Positions 8,822 to 17,302 of a stretch of DNA of 64,000 nt are shown here, one piece after another (position 1 is the stretch's first letter; each line of letters begins with the position of its first letter). The DNA lies in contig NZ_JANHDJ010000002.1 in NCBI RefSeq assembly GCF_024494645.1, positions 496,001 through 560,000 on the forward strand. Reading direction: 5' to 3'. The notes beneath the pieces were generated by a model. That model was not told where the DNA came from. It searched no databases and saw nothing but the letters and a program-made list of their open reading frames with translations. The stretch comes from Halohasta litorea. GTDB taxonomy: Archaea > Halobacteriota > Halobacteria > Halobacteriales > Haloferacaceae. The translations under genes and the position numbers were made by a program.

Positions 8822-10502
8822 GACGCCCCTCGATGGGTTCGGCTCGGCCCCCGTCGAAGGCCGTGTAGTCGACGCTCGGGCCACCGACCGCGGGGTCGGC
8901 GTCGTGGTTCATCGTCGTCGCGTGCAGCAGGTGGTTGAGCATCGCCTGGGAGAGCTGTCGGCCCCACAGCGTGTGTCGCTGCCCTTTCCAGCGTTCCTGA
9001 TACAGCTGGTCGAGGGCATCGCGGGCGGTGACGGCGTCGTGTTTCGGGTAGATTTCGGCGCTGATCCGATGCGAGCAGAATCCCCCCTGACAGTTGCCCA
9101 TCGACGCGCGGGTCCGGAGCCGAATCCCGTTGGGGTCGGCCCCAACGTCGTCGATCGCGTCCTGGATCTCCGCGCGAGTGACGGCCTCGCACTCACAGAC
9201 CGTGGGGTTCGGCTCGTCGGTGTCCAGGACTTCCGGAGCACGGTCCCCGAGCCGCTGTGTGCTCCGGCGAGCGATCGGCGAGCGTAGCCCGAAATCGTCC
9301 ATCCGGTCTTCGAGCACCGAAATATCGCTGCTGCCGGGCAGCGGCTCCTCGTGGGTTCGGCAGTCGGCGTCGACACCCAGCACCTCACAGACGTGGTCGG
9401 CTGCGGATTCGGCCATCTCCCGGTAGGTGGTGAGTTTGCCGCCGACGATCGAACTGAATCCCCCGATCCCGTCGCGCTCGGCGTGATCCAGGACGAAGTA
9501 GTTCCGCGTCACGTCGCCGGAATCTTTGGTCGAGTCGGGGTTGGGATCGTACAGCGGTCTGACGCCCCAGTAGGCCCGGATCATCCGCGCCTCGGAGACG
9601 ATCGGTACCATCTCGCTGGCGATGTCGATCATCATATCGACCTCCCACTGTTCTTCGGGGTAGTCGTCGGGGTCCTCGACCGGGTCGTCGTTGGCCCCGA
9701 GCAGGACCGTGGTTTCGTGCGGAATGATGGTGTCGCCCTCGCCTTTCGGCAGACAGCGGTTGATCACCGTGTCGATCTGCCGGACGTTGGTGACGACCAT
9801 CGCGCCCTTCGAGATCGCCATCTCAAGGTCGATATCGGCCATCTCCGCGATCTGGCTCGCCCACGCGCCGGTCGCGCTGACGACGTAGTCGGCGTCGATC
9901 GTTTCGGTCTGGCCCTCACAGCCCTCGCCGAGGTAGTTGGGTCCCTGTCGCTCTATTTCGACGCCGGTTACCTGGTCGTCTTCGACGCGGAGGTCGACCA
10001 CCTCGGCGTGGGTTTCGACGGTCGCGCCGTGATCGACGGCGTCGGCGGCGTTGGCCACACAGAGCCGGAAGGGATCGATCGCGCCGTCGGGGACCCGGAT
10101 CGCGCGCTCGACGCGTTTTGTGAGATGCGGCTCTTGGCGGCGGGCCTCTTCGCCGGAGATGACCTCTGTCGGGATGTCACACTCCGCACAGCCCTCCAAC
10201 TTCTGTTGGAAGTACTCGTCGGAGTCGCCCTCCAGCTGGACGAACAGTCCGCCGGTGTCCTCGATGCAGTGGCCCGCGATCCGGTGGAGAATTCGGTTTT
10301 CTTCCATACAGTCGATTGCGCTTTCCTGGTCGGAGACGGCGTAGCGGCCCCCGCTGTGGAGGTGGCCGTGGGTGCGGCCGGTAGTGCCCTCGGTGAGGTT
10401 CCCCCGCTCGACGAGGGTAACGTCGAACCCCCGCATGGCGAGATCACGGGCAGTGCCCGTGCCAGTGGCTCCGCCGCCGATAACGACGACTGTGTGTGTC
10501 AT
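8811..10502 (-). CDS. glpA: GlpA-like FAD-dependent glycerol-3-phosphate dehydrogenase subunit A
   Basis: The 563-residue protein begins with an FAD motif ([20 protein letters not shown], residues 5-24). It contains [17 protein letters not shown] and the DAO-family core to about residue 380. It ends with a BFD-like [2Fe-2S] domain whose ligands are Cys435, Cys437, Cys471 and Cys476 (CEC then CQGGFC). This is the GlpA layout. A TATA-like ttataatt near 10524-10531 lies about 25 bases before the ATG, and palindrome A copy 3 lies about 100 bp before the ATG. It is the first gene of a glpA-glpB unit. The physiological substrate may be glycerol 3-phosphate or another polyol phosphate of the island. 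Confidence 0.88.
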   Translation of the reverse strand: MTHTVVVIGGGATGTGTARDLAMRGFDVTLVERGNLTEGTTGRTHGHLHSGGRYAVSDQESAIDCMEENRILHRIAGHCIEDTGGLFVQLEGDSDEYFQQKLEGCAECDIPTEVISGEEARRQEPHLTKRVERAIRVPDGAIDPFRLCVANAADAVDHGATVETHAEVVDLRVEDDQVTGVEIERQGPNYLGEGCEGQTETIDADYVVSATGAWASQIAEMADIDLEMAISKGAMVVTNVRQIDTVINRCLPKGEGDTIIPHETTVLLGANDDPVEDPDDYPEEQWEVDMMIDIASEMVPIVSEARMIRAYWGVRPLYDPNPDSTKDSGDVTRNYFVLDHAERDGIGGFSSIVGGKLTTYREMAESAADHVCEVLGVDADCRTHEEPLPGSSDISVLEDRMDDFGLRSPIARRSTQRLGDRAPEVLDTDEPNPTVCECEAVTRAEIQDAIDDVGADPNGIRLRTRASMGNCQGGFCSHRISAEIYPKHDAVTARDALDQLYQERWKGQRHTLWGRQLSQAMLNHLLHATTMNHDADPAVGGPSVDYTAFDGGRAEPIEGRHGD

Positions 10503-10523
10503 GGTGACTGGTTGGTGAGAATC

Positions 10524-10531
10524 GTTATAAT
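10524..10531 (-). promoter_or_regulatory. TATA box of glpA
   Basis: On the minus strand this is aattataa, about 22-29 bases upstream of the glpA ATG. That spacing fits a leaderless archaeal promoter. Confidence 0.5.
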
Positions 10532-10600
10532 TGTTGCGACCAGCCAGCAGCGGCTGTCAGCTACCGGTATTCGGGAACGGAACACGACCTTGGGATGTCC

Positions 10601-10617
10601 GTTCGGCATTTCCGAAC
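10601..10617. promoter_or_regulatory. Palindrome A, copy 3 (upstream of glpA)
   Basis: GTTCGGCATTTCCGAAC has perfect 5-bp outer arms and fits the island consensus. It lies about 70 bp upstream of the putative glpA TATA box, a position more typical of activation or distal control than of steric repression. Confidence 0.65.
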
Positions 10618-11169
10618 ACCGAGTGTGAACTGGGTGTCTTAGCGTCGACGAGGGGGCTGTGGAGACCCCACTAGTCGCGCTATTTAACCACCAATGCCAG
10701 TGTTACACCACGTTCAGGTTTCGGCATAGCGATACGTCGGTGTCCACGTGCCGAATAATACGACAAGTATCGGTATAGGAGTAACATTTATGATGTACAT
10801 CAATGATGATTATCCGTGGTTACGGAAACGAGCCGTCGCGAATCGTTTCCGACCCGGGTACGGTGGGCTCCGCAGACCGGCTGAGGGATCACCGTAGCAG
10901 TGATCGAGACATCGGTTTCCAGCAGCGGCACGGTAGTACAGCGGCTCCGATGTCTCTCACACTCCCGGGAGCGGGGTTCGCGCGCCGTACCACCAGTGCT
11001 GTCCGCTCGTCGGTCGGAGACACCCGTCCGGGCGAAGACAGCGACATCGCTCACAGCAACGGACTACCGATATGATACCGAAACAACGCGGATCGAACCG
11101 ACGTACAGTGACGAACCAGACCGTATCGAACGACCGGACAGCTCACCGCTTCAAGCGAGGTGAGCCACA
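10618..11169. other. Non-coding region upstream of the polytopic membrane protein; probable long structured leader
   Basis: No convincing ORF is present. A TATA-like agtaacatttatgatg near 10781-10796 could start a transcript with a leader of roughly 370 bases. Within it is a perfect dyad GATCAC-N7-GTGATC at 10887-10905, and the region ends in the ribosome-binding-site hairpin described separately. A second possible TATA element (ctatttaacc) is near 10679. Confidence 0.45.
11141..11165 (+). promoter_or_regulatory. Hairpin sequestering the Shine-Dalgarno site of the membrane protein gene
   Basis: GCTCACC at 11141-11147 pairs perfectly with GGTGAGC at 11159-11165. Inside, GCT (11148-11150) can pair with AGC (11154-11156) over a TCA loop, leaving GA as a bulge. 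The right arm contains most of GAGGTGA (11157-11163), the strong Shine-Dalgarno sequence located 6 bases before the ATG at 11170. In the folded RNA the ribosome site would be masked, suggesting translational control. Confidence 0.5.
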
Positions 11170-12123
11170 ATGGTAACCGAAGCCCTCGTCGACCCGGTTT
11201 TCTGGCTTGCCAGCTTTGCGGGGGGTGCCTTCGGTGCGGCCATCGGCGGCCTGCCTGCGTTCATCTTTACCGGGCTCGCAGTTATCGCGGGTGAGGCAGC
11301 CGTCATTGCGGGTGCCGATGGGAACATCACGAACCTCATCGGTTTCGGCCCGATCTTCGGCCCCCATATCAGCTTCGCGGGCGGTGCCGCAGGAGCCGCC
11401 TACGCAGCCAAACAGGGATATCTCGAAGACGGGAAAGATATCCTCTCGCCGCTCGGGACACACCACACCGACGTACTGTTAGTCGGTGGACTCTTCGGAC
11501 TGTTCGGCTTTGCCGGTACTGAACTACTCAACTATATTCAGTTCGGCACGGACAACATCGCCCTGATGGTGTTCGTCTCGGCGATCGTCCACCGTCTCGC
11601 CTTCGGCTACAGCATCATCGGCGAGGTCTACGGCAACAGCGTCTTCGATATGGGGCCGTTCGAACGCGGCGAGGAGAACGCACCCGGCATCTGGCTGCCG
11701 TGGCAGTACAAGTGGAGCGGCGTCACGATGATCGGTATCATCGGCGGCCTCGTCGGCGGCTTCACCTACATCGCAACGGGGAGCGTCGTCCTGATCTTCG
11801 GTATCAGCGCGGCGAGCCTCGTGATACTCAACGCCGGTCTCGACAACTTCCCCGTTACCCACCATATCACGCTCCCCGGCGCGGTCGGTGCGGTGAGCGC
11901 GGATATGACGGGATTCAGCCCGACGGTCGTAATGCTCGTCGCACTCGCCTTCGGTGTGTTCGGTGCCCTCTTCGGAGAGGTCATCGAACGCATCTTCTAC
12001 GCCCACGGCAAGACCCACGTCGACCCACCGGCGGCCGCGATTGCCGCCTCCGGACTGCTTGCGACGCTGTTGGTCGCCGTCGGTGTCTTCTCGGGGACCT
12101 TCTGGCCAACCTTCGGCCTCTGA
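11170..12123 (+). CDS. Polytopic membrane protein of the catabolic island, possible solute transporter
   Basis: The 317-residue protein is rich in Gly and Ala and has about seven to nine hydrophobic segments (for example 9-35, 37-55, 105-125, 130-150, 185-210, 220-245, 258-280 and 292-312). Conserved-looking polar loops include FGPIFGPHISFAGGA, NFPVTHHITLPGAVGAV and IVHRLAFGYS. The repeated glycine-rich helices and His-containing loops suggest a channel or carrier. A gene of unknown function with similar character accompanies glycerol catabolism genes in Haloferax (from memory, not verified). It is preceded by a strong but possibly masked Shine-Dalgarno site, unusual in this window. The substrate is unknown; a role in polyol or acid uptake is inference. 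Confidence 0.7.
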   Translation: MVTEALVDPVFWLASFAGGAFGAAIGGLPAFIFTGLAVIAGEAAVIAGADGNITNLIGFGPIFGPHISFAGGAAGAAYAAKQGYLEDGKDILSPLGTHHTDVLLVGGLFGLFGFAGTELLNYIQFGTDNIALMVFVSAIVHRLAFGYSIIGEVYGNSVFDMGPFERGEENAPGIWLPWQYKWSGVTMIGIIGGLVGGFTYIATGSVVLIFGISAASLVILNAGLDNFPVTHHITLPGAVGAVSADMTGFSPTVVMLVALAFGVFGALFGEVIERIFYAHGKTHVDPPAAAIAASGLLATLLVAVGVFSGTFWPTFGL

Positions 12124-12142
12124 AGCCGACCACCCACACTCC

Positions 12143-12148
12143 TTTTTT
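12143..12148 (+). terminator. T-run terminator after the membrane protein gene
   Basis: Six consecutive T residues follow the stop codon by 20 bases, with no strong hairpin before them. Oligo-T signals alone are typical archaeal terminators. Confidence 0.4.
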
Positions 12149-12298
12149 CAGCGTCGATACCGCCGCCAGCGGCCGGAGATCGAACTGCGGGGAGATTGTC
12201 GTCGATCAGTAACGCATACCAACCTCGCGCGGCACTGGATTTGTTCGTGTCTCTGAGAGTCAAGAAAACGTTATTCCGGCCGACTTCGATATGTCGCT

Positions 12299-13060
12299 AT
12301 GCTCCCGCTCGAACGAAGACAGGAGATCGTTAATTTGGTCAACGATAGTCAGGGCTGTTCGGTCGAGGAACTCGCCTCGGAGTTCGGCGTCTCGGAGACG
12401 ACGATCCGCCGTGATCTCCAGGAACTCAGCGAGCAGAACCTCATCGAGCGAACCCGCGGGGGTGCGATGCCGACGGTCAGCCGTGGCAAGGACTACGACA
12501 ACCGGAAGATCCACAACCTCGAAGCGAAAGCCGCCATCGGAGCCCGGGCCGTCGAAGAGATCCACCAAGAGGAGATCGTCATCTTCGACTGCGGGACGAC
12601 GACGTTCGAAATCGCAAAACAGGTCTCCACGGACCAGTCGTTCGTGCCGATGACGCCGATGCCGCTGATCGGGCGGGAGCTCGCCCAAAAGGGGTTCGAA
12701 ACCCACGTCACCGGCGGGCTGTACCGTCCGGAAAACTACACGGCAGTCGGGCCGTGGGCCGAGAAGTTCATCCAACAGACCAACGCCGACCTCTTTTTCC
12801 TCGGGACCGACGGGATCGACACCGACGGGCTCACGGCTCGAAACGTCCACCAACACCGGCTCAAGGAGCTCATGATCGAAAACGCGAAGCGGACCGTACT
12901 CGTCTCGGATCACACGAAGTTCGGTGACAACCATACGTTCCGCTTCGCCGAGCTCGACGCCGTCGACCTGTTTATAACGGATCGGGAGATTCCGGTGGAT
13001 ATCCGAGAAGCGTTTCGCTCCGCGGGCGTCGATCTCGTCGAAAACACTGATTCGGGCTAA
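12299..13060 (+). CDS. DeoR/GlpR-family transcriptional regulator
   Basis: This 253-residue protein has an N-terminal DeoR helix-turn-helix (LPLERRQEIVNLVN, then VEELASEFGVSETTIRRDLQELSEQNLIERTRGGA, residues 2-57). A DeoR-C sugar-phosphate sensing domain follows, with FDCGTTTFEIAKQ near residue 97, DLFFLGTDGID near 164 and KRTVLVSDHTKFG near 200. DeoR-type proteins in haloarchaea, such as GlpR of Haloferax, repress sugar metabolism genes and respond to phosphorylated intermediates. It lies between the membrane protein and the FGGY kinase and probably controls part of the island. The stop codon is inside the first copy of a 27-bp tandem duplication. Confidence 0.85.
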   Translation: MLPLERRQEIVNLVNDSQGCSVEELASEFGVSETTIRRDLQELSEQNLIERTRGGAMPTVSRGKDYDNRKIHNLEAKAAIGARAVEEIHQEEIVIFDCGTTTFEIAKQVSTDQSFVPMTPMPLIGRELAQKGFETHVTGGLYRPENYTAVGPWAEKFIQQTNADLFFLGTDGIDTDGLTARNVHQHRLKELMIENAKRTVLVSDHTKFGDNHTFRFAELDAVDLFITDREIPVDIREAFRSAGVDLVENTDSG

Positions 13061-13088
13061 TTCGTCGAAAACACTGATTCGGGCTAAT
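13035..13088. repeat. 27-bp perfect tandem duplication across the DeoR gene stop codon
   Basis: Bases 13035-13061 are repeated exactly at 13062-13088. The first copy contains the last eight codons and TAA of the DeoR gene, so the protein is unaffected and the second copy is untranslated. This looks like a recent slippage or replication duplication. Confidence 0.85.
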
Positions 13089-13199
13089 TTCCGCGGAGAA
13101 CTGCTGTGTGACCGAAGAGCCGAATCACACAGCAGGTGCTACCCACACGCAGGCAGCCTTCGACTGCGTGATGACGATGTTCAGCTTCGGTGTGGTGGG

Positions 13200-14708
13200 C
13201 TATCGGGTACTCGTTCGGAGCGCCTCGTGTTCGTCCCAGGCGTCTTCCATCAGTACGGTGAGCTCCCGGAACGTCTCGTATTTCCGACCGAGATCCGTCT
13301 CGTTTGGCCGGTACTCCTCGGCGATCTCGACGTAGTCGGCGGTCTCTTCGAGGTCGTCGATCTCGCCGACGGCGATCGCCGCGAGCATGGCTGCACCGAA
13401 GCAGCCGGACTCTTCTTTGTCGGTGATCGTGATCGGCATCTCCAGGACGTCGGCGAACAGCTGCGACCAGAACTCGCTGCGGGCCGCCCCGCCGGTAAAG
13501 CGGATCTCATCGACGCCGAAGGCCTCGTCGTACTGCTCGATCTGCCAGCGGTGAACGAAGGCGATCCCCTCGTAGACCGCCCGGAGCATCTCCAGTCGGC
13601 CATCGGTCGCCGACAGCCCGGTGAAGCTCCCCGACGCGTTTTCCTGGTACATATAGCCGTAGGGGTTCCCGAAGAGGAACGGATGGAAGACGGCGTTGGT
13701 CTCGACGTCCTCGATCTGTTCCTCGATAATATCCCAGACCTCCATATCCTCGGCGTCGGCCTGCTGTTGTTCCGACTCGAAGAACTCGTCGACGAACCAG
13801 TCCGAGGAGATGGTGCCGGTCGGTTGGGCGATCTCCAACATCCACGTCCCGCGTTCGAGGAAGTTCTCACAACACCACGTATCGAGTTCAACCGAGGGCT
13901 CGTCGAGGACTTTCGTGCTGAGCGACCACGTGCCACCGGCGGTCGTGACGATATCACGGTCGATGGCACCGACACCCAGCGAGTTGACACAGGCGTCGTG
14001 GGCACCGGCGACCACGGGCGTGCCTTCGCTGATTCCCGTTTTCTCCTGGACTTCCTGGGTGGTGTAGCCGGCGATCTCGTGGCTCGATCCCTTCAGTTCG
14101 GGCAGTGCGTCGAAGGCGTCCGGCACGCCAGCGAGGTCAAAGATCTCCTCGTCGTAGTCCTGGGTCTGGTGGTGGGTGAAGCTGAACGTCGCATCGCTGA
14201 TCTCGAGGGCGAGCTCGCCGGTGAGCTTGTACCGCATGACGTCCTTGAGATTCAGGATGTGTTCGATCCGTTCGTAGCGCTCGGGTTCGTTTTCTTTCAG
14301 CCAGCGCAGCGAGAGGATCGCCGCCCCCGGCGGCACCGGAATCCCCGTCTTTTCGGAGATCGCAGTGTAGGTGCCATCTGATTTCCACTCCTGGATGATC
14401 CCCATCGCCCGTTCGTCGAGCAGCGGGATGCCGTTCATAAACGGCTCCCTGTTTTCATCGAGCGGATACAGCCCACCGCCGCCACCGCCCAGACCGATCC
14501 CCTCGACGGGTTCGTCGCCGGTCTGCGAGCGGAGTTCGCTGAGACACTCCAAGAGGAGATCCCACCGCTCGCCGATGGGGATCTCGTGGCGGTCTTCGCT
14601 CGTCGTTACCATTCCGGCCTCGATACCGTGTTTGCCGATCGTGTTCCACTCGGAGTCGAACGCGACGGCTTTCAGATTCGTGTGTCCGACGTCAATGCCG
14701 ATAAACAT
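13200..14708 (-). CDS. FGGY-family carbohydrate kinase (substrate unknown)
   Basis: The 502-residue protein has the two-domain FGGY layout. The N-terminal phosphate motif is MFIGIDVGHTNLKAVAFD. A glycine-rich GIGLGGGGGGLYPLDE stretch lies near residue 72. VVAGAHDACVNSLGVGAI near residue 236 supplies the catalytic Asp. FTGGAARSEFWSQLFADVLE near residue 402 forms the nucleotide-binding wall. It phosphorylates a polyol, ketose or sugar acid in the cytoplasm, and it does not resemble GlpK closely. It lies 104 bp downstream of the PdxA2-like gene on the same strand, with its own AT-rich promoter (near 14750-14770). A natural hypothesis is that it makes the 4-phosphate used by that enzyme. Confidence 0.85.
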   Translation of the reverse strand: MFIGIDVGHTNLKAVAFDSEWNTIGKHGIEAGMVTTSEDRHEIPIGERWDLLLECLSELRSQTGDEPVEGIGLGGGGGGLYPLDENREPFMNGIPLLDERAMGIIQEWKSDGTYTAISEKTGIPVPPGAAILSLRWLKENEPERYERIEHILNLKDVMRYKLTGELALEISDATFSFTHHQTQDYDEEIFDLAGVPDAFDALPELKGSSHEIAGYTTQEVQEKTGISEGTPVVAGAHDACVNSLGVGAIDRDIVTTAGGTWSLSTKVLDEPSVELDTWCCENFLERGTWMLEIAQPTGTISSDWFVDEFFESEQQQADAEDMEVWDIIEEQIEDVETNAVFHPFLFGNPYGYMYQENASGSFTGLSATDGRLEMLRAVYEGIAFVHRWQIEQYDEAFGVDEIRFTGGAARSEFWSQLFADVLEMPITITDKEESGCFGAAMLAAIAVGEIDDLEETADYVEIAEEYRPNETDLGRKYETFRELTVLMEDAWDEHEALRTSTR

Positions 14709-14744
14709 GGGTAGCCTCCTGTTGTGGCTGGTGAACCATACTGT

Positions 14745-14772
14745 GTGTATTTATAATCATTATATATTAACT
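14745..14772 (-). promoter_or_regulatory. AT-rich promoter of the FGGY kinase gene
   Basis: The gap between the PdxA2-like gene and the kinase contains overlapping TATA-like elements (tatttataatcattatatatt on the + strand). The kinase may therefore be transcribed independently as well as from the upstream gene. Confidence 0.4.
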
Positions 14773-14812
14773 TTACTGTCGTTGGTTGGCACGTTGGTCT
14801 GTGAGTACATGG

Positions 14813-15817
14813 TTATTGGGCAGCAATCGCAGCCTGTGTGGCCGCGTTGAGCGCATCGAGCATGCTGTCGGGATCGGCGATTCCCGTTCCGGCGATGTCG
14901 AAGGCCGTTCCGTGCATCGTACTCGTCCGGATGATCGGGAGGCCGATGGTCATGTTGACACCGGCGGTGCCACCGCTTTCGAGCAGGCCGTGGACGTAGA
15001 CCGGAATGTGTCCCTGGTCGTGGTACATGGCGACGACGCCATCACAGCGTCCGACCGCCGCCTGATTGAACAGGTTGTCCGGCGCGTGGGGTCCCGTCGC
15101 GTCGATCCCCTCCTCGACGGCCTGCTCGACTGCGGGTTCGATCTCCTCGATATCCCGCGTGCCGAGGACGCCGCCTTCGCCCGCGTGGGGGTTGAGTCCG
15201 GCAACCGCGATGTTCGGATCCTCGATACCGAGATCGCGGAGTCCATCCGCGGTTACTCTGATCGTGTCCAGGACGTTTTCGGTTGTTACCGTCTCGATGG
15301 CCTCTTCGAGCGGGACGTGTACCGAGACGTGGGTTACCCGAATGTCTTTCTGGATCAGCAGCATCGAGTAGTTCTCCGTCCCAGTTCGATCCGCCAGCAG
15401 GTTGGTGTGGCCCTTGTAGTCGCTGCCAGCGAGCTCCATCGCCTTCTTGTTGAGCGGGGCGTTGCACATCGCATCGATGGTGCCCTCCATGGCGAGATCG
15501 ATTGCGGTTTCGAGGTAGTCGATGCCAGCCTGTCCGTACTCGGCGCGTGTCTCGCCGCGGACGACCTCGTCGACGTTGTCGAAGTCGACGACATCGAGGA
15601 CGTCGCGGTCGGCGGCAGCGTCTTCGACCGAGGCCACCTCGCGGAGTTCGATGTCGACGTCACAGGCCGCTAGAGCGTCTTCCATGACGTCCATATCACC
15701 GAGGACGGCATACCGGGCGTCCGCACTGAGCTGGGGATACGATTTAACGATGATTTCGCTTCCGATACCTGCAGGGTCACCCATAGTGATACCTATGGTT
15801 GGCAGTCGATCTGACAT
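14813..15817 (-). CDS. PdxA2-type 4-phospho-tetronate dehydrogenase (decarboxylating)
   Basis: The 334-residue product carries all PdxA signatures: GITMGDPAGIGSE at residues 8-20, NAPLNKKAM near 118, KGHTNLLAD, GLNPHAGEGG near 210, MYHDQGHIPVYVHG near 265 and RTSTMHGTAFDIAGTG near 300. The metal-binding His residues are retained. Vitamin B6 genes are not nearby and the context is catabolic, so it is better read as a PdxA2. Enzymes of that group oxidise and decarboxylate 4-phospho-D-threonate or related acids to dihydroxyacetone phosphate. PdxA2 usually goes with a DUF1537 kinase, and here an FGGY kinase takes that place. A TATA-like gtatatttataaatt at 15839-15853 indicates a leaderless transcript. 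Confidence 0.82.
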   Translation of the reverse strand: MSDRLPTIGITMGDPAGIGSEIIVKSYPQLSADARYAVLGDMDVMEDALAACDVDIELREVASVEDAAADRDVLDVVDFDNVDEVVRGETRAEYGQAGIDYLETAIDLAMEGTIDAMCNAPLNKKAMELAGSDYKGHTNLLADRTGTENYSMLLIQKDIRVTHVSVHVPLEEAIETVTTENVLDTIRVTADGLRDLGIEDPNIAVAGLNPHAGEGGVLGTRDIEEIEPAVEQAVEEGIDATGPHAPDNLFNQAAVGRCDGVVAMYHDQGHIPVYVHGLLESGGTAGVNMTIGLPIIRTSTMHGTAFDIAGTGIADPDSMLDALNAATQAAIAAQ

Positions 15818-16083
15818 CGGTTCCGGATTATAGTTTCGTATATTTATAAATTGCCCAATTCAGGTGTCATCTCACGAGCGGCGAACCGCTTCGATCTACC
15901 GAAACGCAGCAGCGACCGAAACGCCGTTTTCACGCGTTTTGAGTGCTATTTGGCGGGAATCCTACTATCGAGACACAGCACACAGTATTCCCAGACTGTG
16001 GAGCTTCTCGTATATTTCTACACTATTAAAGTAAATATAATTTATAGTAACCAGTAATAATCGTCCACGCCTGCCGCCATACC

Positions 16084-16105
16084 ATTACAGAAATATGTAT
16101 GTAAT
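16084..16105. promoter_or_regulatory. Palindrome B, copy 2 (candidate operator)
   Basis: This copy is a 22-bp dyad with ATTACA at 16084-16089, TATG at 16094-16097 and TGTAAT at 16100-16105. It lies in the divergent region between the PdxA2-like and aldolase genes, where it could act on both. Confidence 0.55.
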
Positions 16106-16172
16106 AGTTTGCGTAGATACTTCCGGAAACATCGGCCTCGGAGGCCAGAACAAATCGTTGCCGCGCCGTATT

Positions 16173-16192
16173 CAACATTATTGTTAATGTTG
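16173..16192. promoter_or_regulatory. 20-bp dyad CAACATTA-N4-TAATGTTG
   Basis: Perfect 8-bp arms are separated by TTGT in the divergent gap. It is unrelated to palindromes A and B and may be the site of a third regulator, for example the DeoR protein. No second copy was noticed in the window. Confidence 0.4.
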
Positions 16193-16424
16193 GTCACATC
16201 ATATCTGTGTTAAAGAGCATAAAATTATACCTCATACACCAACAAAATTCTCTCCCGAATTCGGTTGTTAGTGGGTCTGCGGGGTGATTCCAGGCAGCTC
16301 GCGTTCTAGCCGCTGGAGTAACTATTAAATATGTGTGATCTAAACTGATAGCTGCGTTCGATCGTATCCAAACGAGTGCGTGCAGCGGAAGCGACTGTTG
16401 CACGAGACGGAGAGACAGCAATCA

Positions 16425-17078
16425 ATGACACAAGACCTCACACTACAGGAAGAACGGACCGCAGTAAGTGACCTCGGTCGACAGATGCTCGACCAGGGAC
16501 TGACGACCGGTACAGGCGGCAACATCAGCGCGCGTAACGGTGATCGAGTCGCGATCAGCCCCTCGGGAATGCCCTACGACGAGATCGACCCCGAAGACGT
16601 CCCGATCGTCGATCTCAACGGGAACCATCTCGAAGGCGACCGCAAGCCATCCAGCGAGTTCCGAATGCACACCGACGTCATCCGCGAACGCGACGATGTC
16701 GGCGGTGTCGTTCACACCCACTCGCCGTACGCCAGCACGTTCGCCAGCCTCGGTGAGCCGATTCCGGCCTCGCACTATCTGATCGCGTTTATCGGCAACA
16801 AAATCCCAGTGGCACCCTACGAGACGTATGGCACCGCCGAGCTCGCCGAGGCCGCCCTCGACGCCCTCGGCGAGGAGTACAACGCCTGTCTGCTGGAACA
16901 ACACGGTGTGCTGGCGGTCGGGGATTCGGTCGAAGCGGCCTTCGAGGTCGCGCTGATGGTCGAATACTGCGCCCGCATCCACTATCAGGCAGTGAGTATC
17001 GGTGAGCCGAATATCGTCCCCGACGAGGAGATCGAGACGCTGCTCGACCGCTTCGAGGACTACGGCCAGGACCACTAA
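16425..17078 (+). CDS. Class II aldolase (fuculose-phosphate aldolase / OtnC type), single domain
   Basis: The frame extends to a GTG at 16380, but the ATG at 16425 has a GGAGA-like site just upstream and matches the start of the paralogous domains. The 217-residue protein has the phosphate loop GTGGNIS near residue 29, catalytic Glu78 (SSEFRMH), zinc ligands His97 and His99 (VVHTHSPYAS) and His160 (LLEQHGVLAVG). Family members cleave ketose 1-phosphates to dihydroxyacetone phosphate and an aldehyde, epimerise pentulose phosphates, or decarboxylate 3-oxo-tetronate 4-phosphates. It faces the fused double-aldolase gene tail to tail and is closely similar to both of its domains. Confidence 0.85.
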   Translation: MTQDLTLQEERTAVSDLGRQMLDQGLTTGTGGNISARNGDRVAISPSGMPYDEIDPEDVPIVDLNGNHLEGDRKPSSEFRMHTDVIRERDDVGGVVHTHSPYASTFASLGEPIPASHYLIAFIGNKIPVAPYETYGTAELAEAALDALGEEYNACLLEQHGVLAVGDSVEAAFEVALMVEYCARIHYQAVSIGEPNIVPDEEIETLLDRFEDYGQDH

Positions 17079-17157
17079 CTCGACGCCCAACTGTCGAGAT
17101 CCCGCCGCGTGACGCCTGCGTCCGAGCGGTACACTAACCACACACCCACCACACTCT

Positions 17158-17174
17158 GTTCGATATTACCGAAC
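17158..17174. promoter_or_regulatory. Palindrome A, copy 4 (extended arms)
   Basis: GTTCGATATTACCGAAC sits inside a longer dyad with 9-bp arms (CTCTGTTCG at 17154-17162 and CGAACAGAG at 17170-17178). It lies 80 bp past the end of the single-domain aldolase gene. It could act as an operator, a hairpin, or both. Confidence 0.6.
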
Positions 17175-17285
17175 AGAGTCGCCTTTTGTTTCTGCTGCTA
17201 CTGTCCAAGCCACCTCACAGAACGGACCGACGGGGTAGTGCTCCCGGTCGAGTCGTACCGAATTGACGAGCGACCGAGGGTCAGT

Positions 17286-17302
17286 GTTCGCTATATGCGA
17301 AC
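17286..17302. promoter_or_regulatory. Palindrome A, copy 5
   Basis: GTTCGCTATATGCGAAC has perfect arms, flanked by T and A. It is spaced 128 bp from copy 4, similar to the 148-bp spacing of copies 1 and 2. Confidence 0.6.

Larger units (their letters stand above)
15818..16424. other. AT-rich divergent intergenic region with two palindromes
   Basis: This 607-bp gap separates the divergent PdxA2-like and aldolase genes. I find no supported ORF. It holds TATA-like elements near 15839, 16030 and 16323, palindrome B copy 2 at 16084 and a separate 20-bp dyad at 16173. Base composition is clearly more AT-rich than the coding sequence around it. Confidence 0.55.

Noticed and set aside
9351-10628. 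Long + strand frame opposite glpA
   Set aside because: The glpA frame has FAD and BFD motifs. The opposite frame is a GC-driven artefact with no recognisable domain.
14813-15817. Vitamin B6 biosynthesis role for the PdxA-like gene
   Set aside because: No pyridoxine biosynthesis genes are nearby, and the context of kinase, aldolases and sugar regulators points to the PdxA2 catabolic subgroup.
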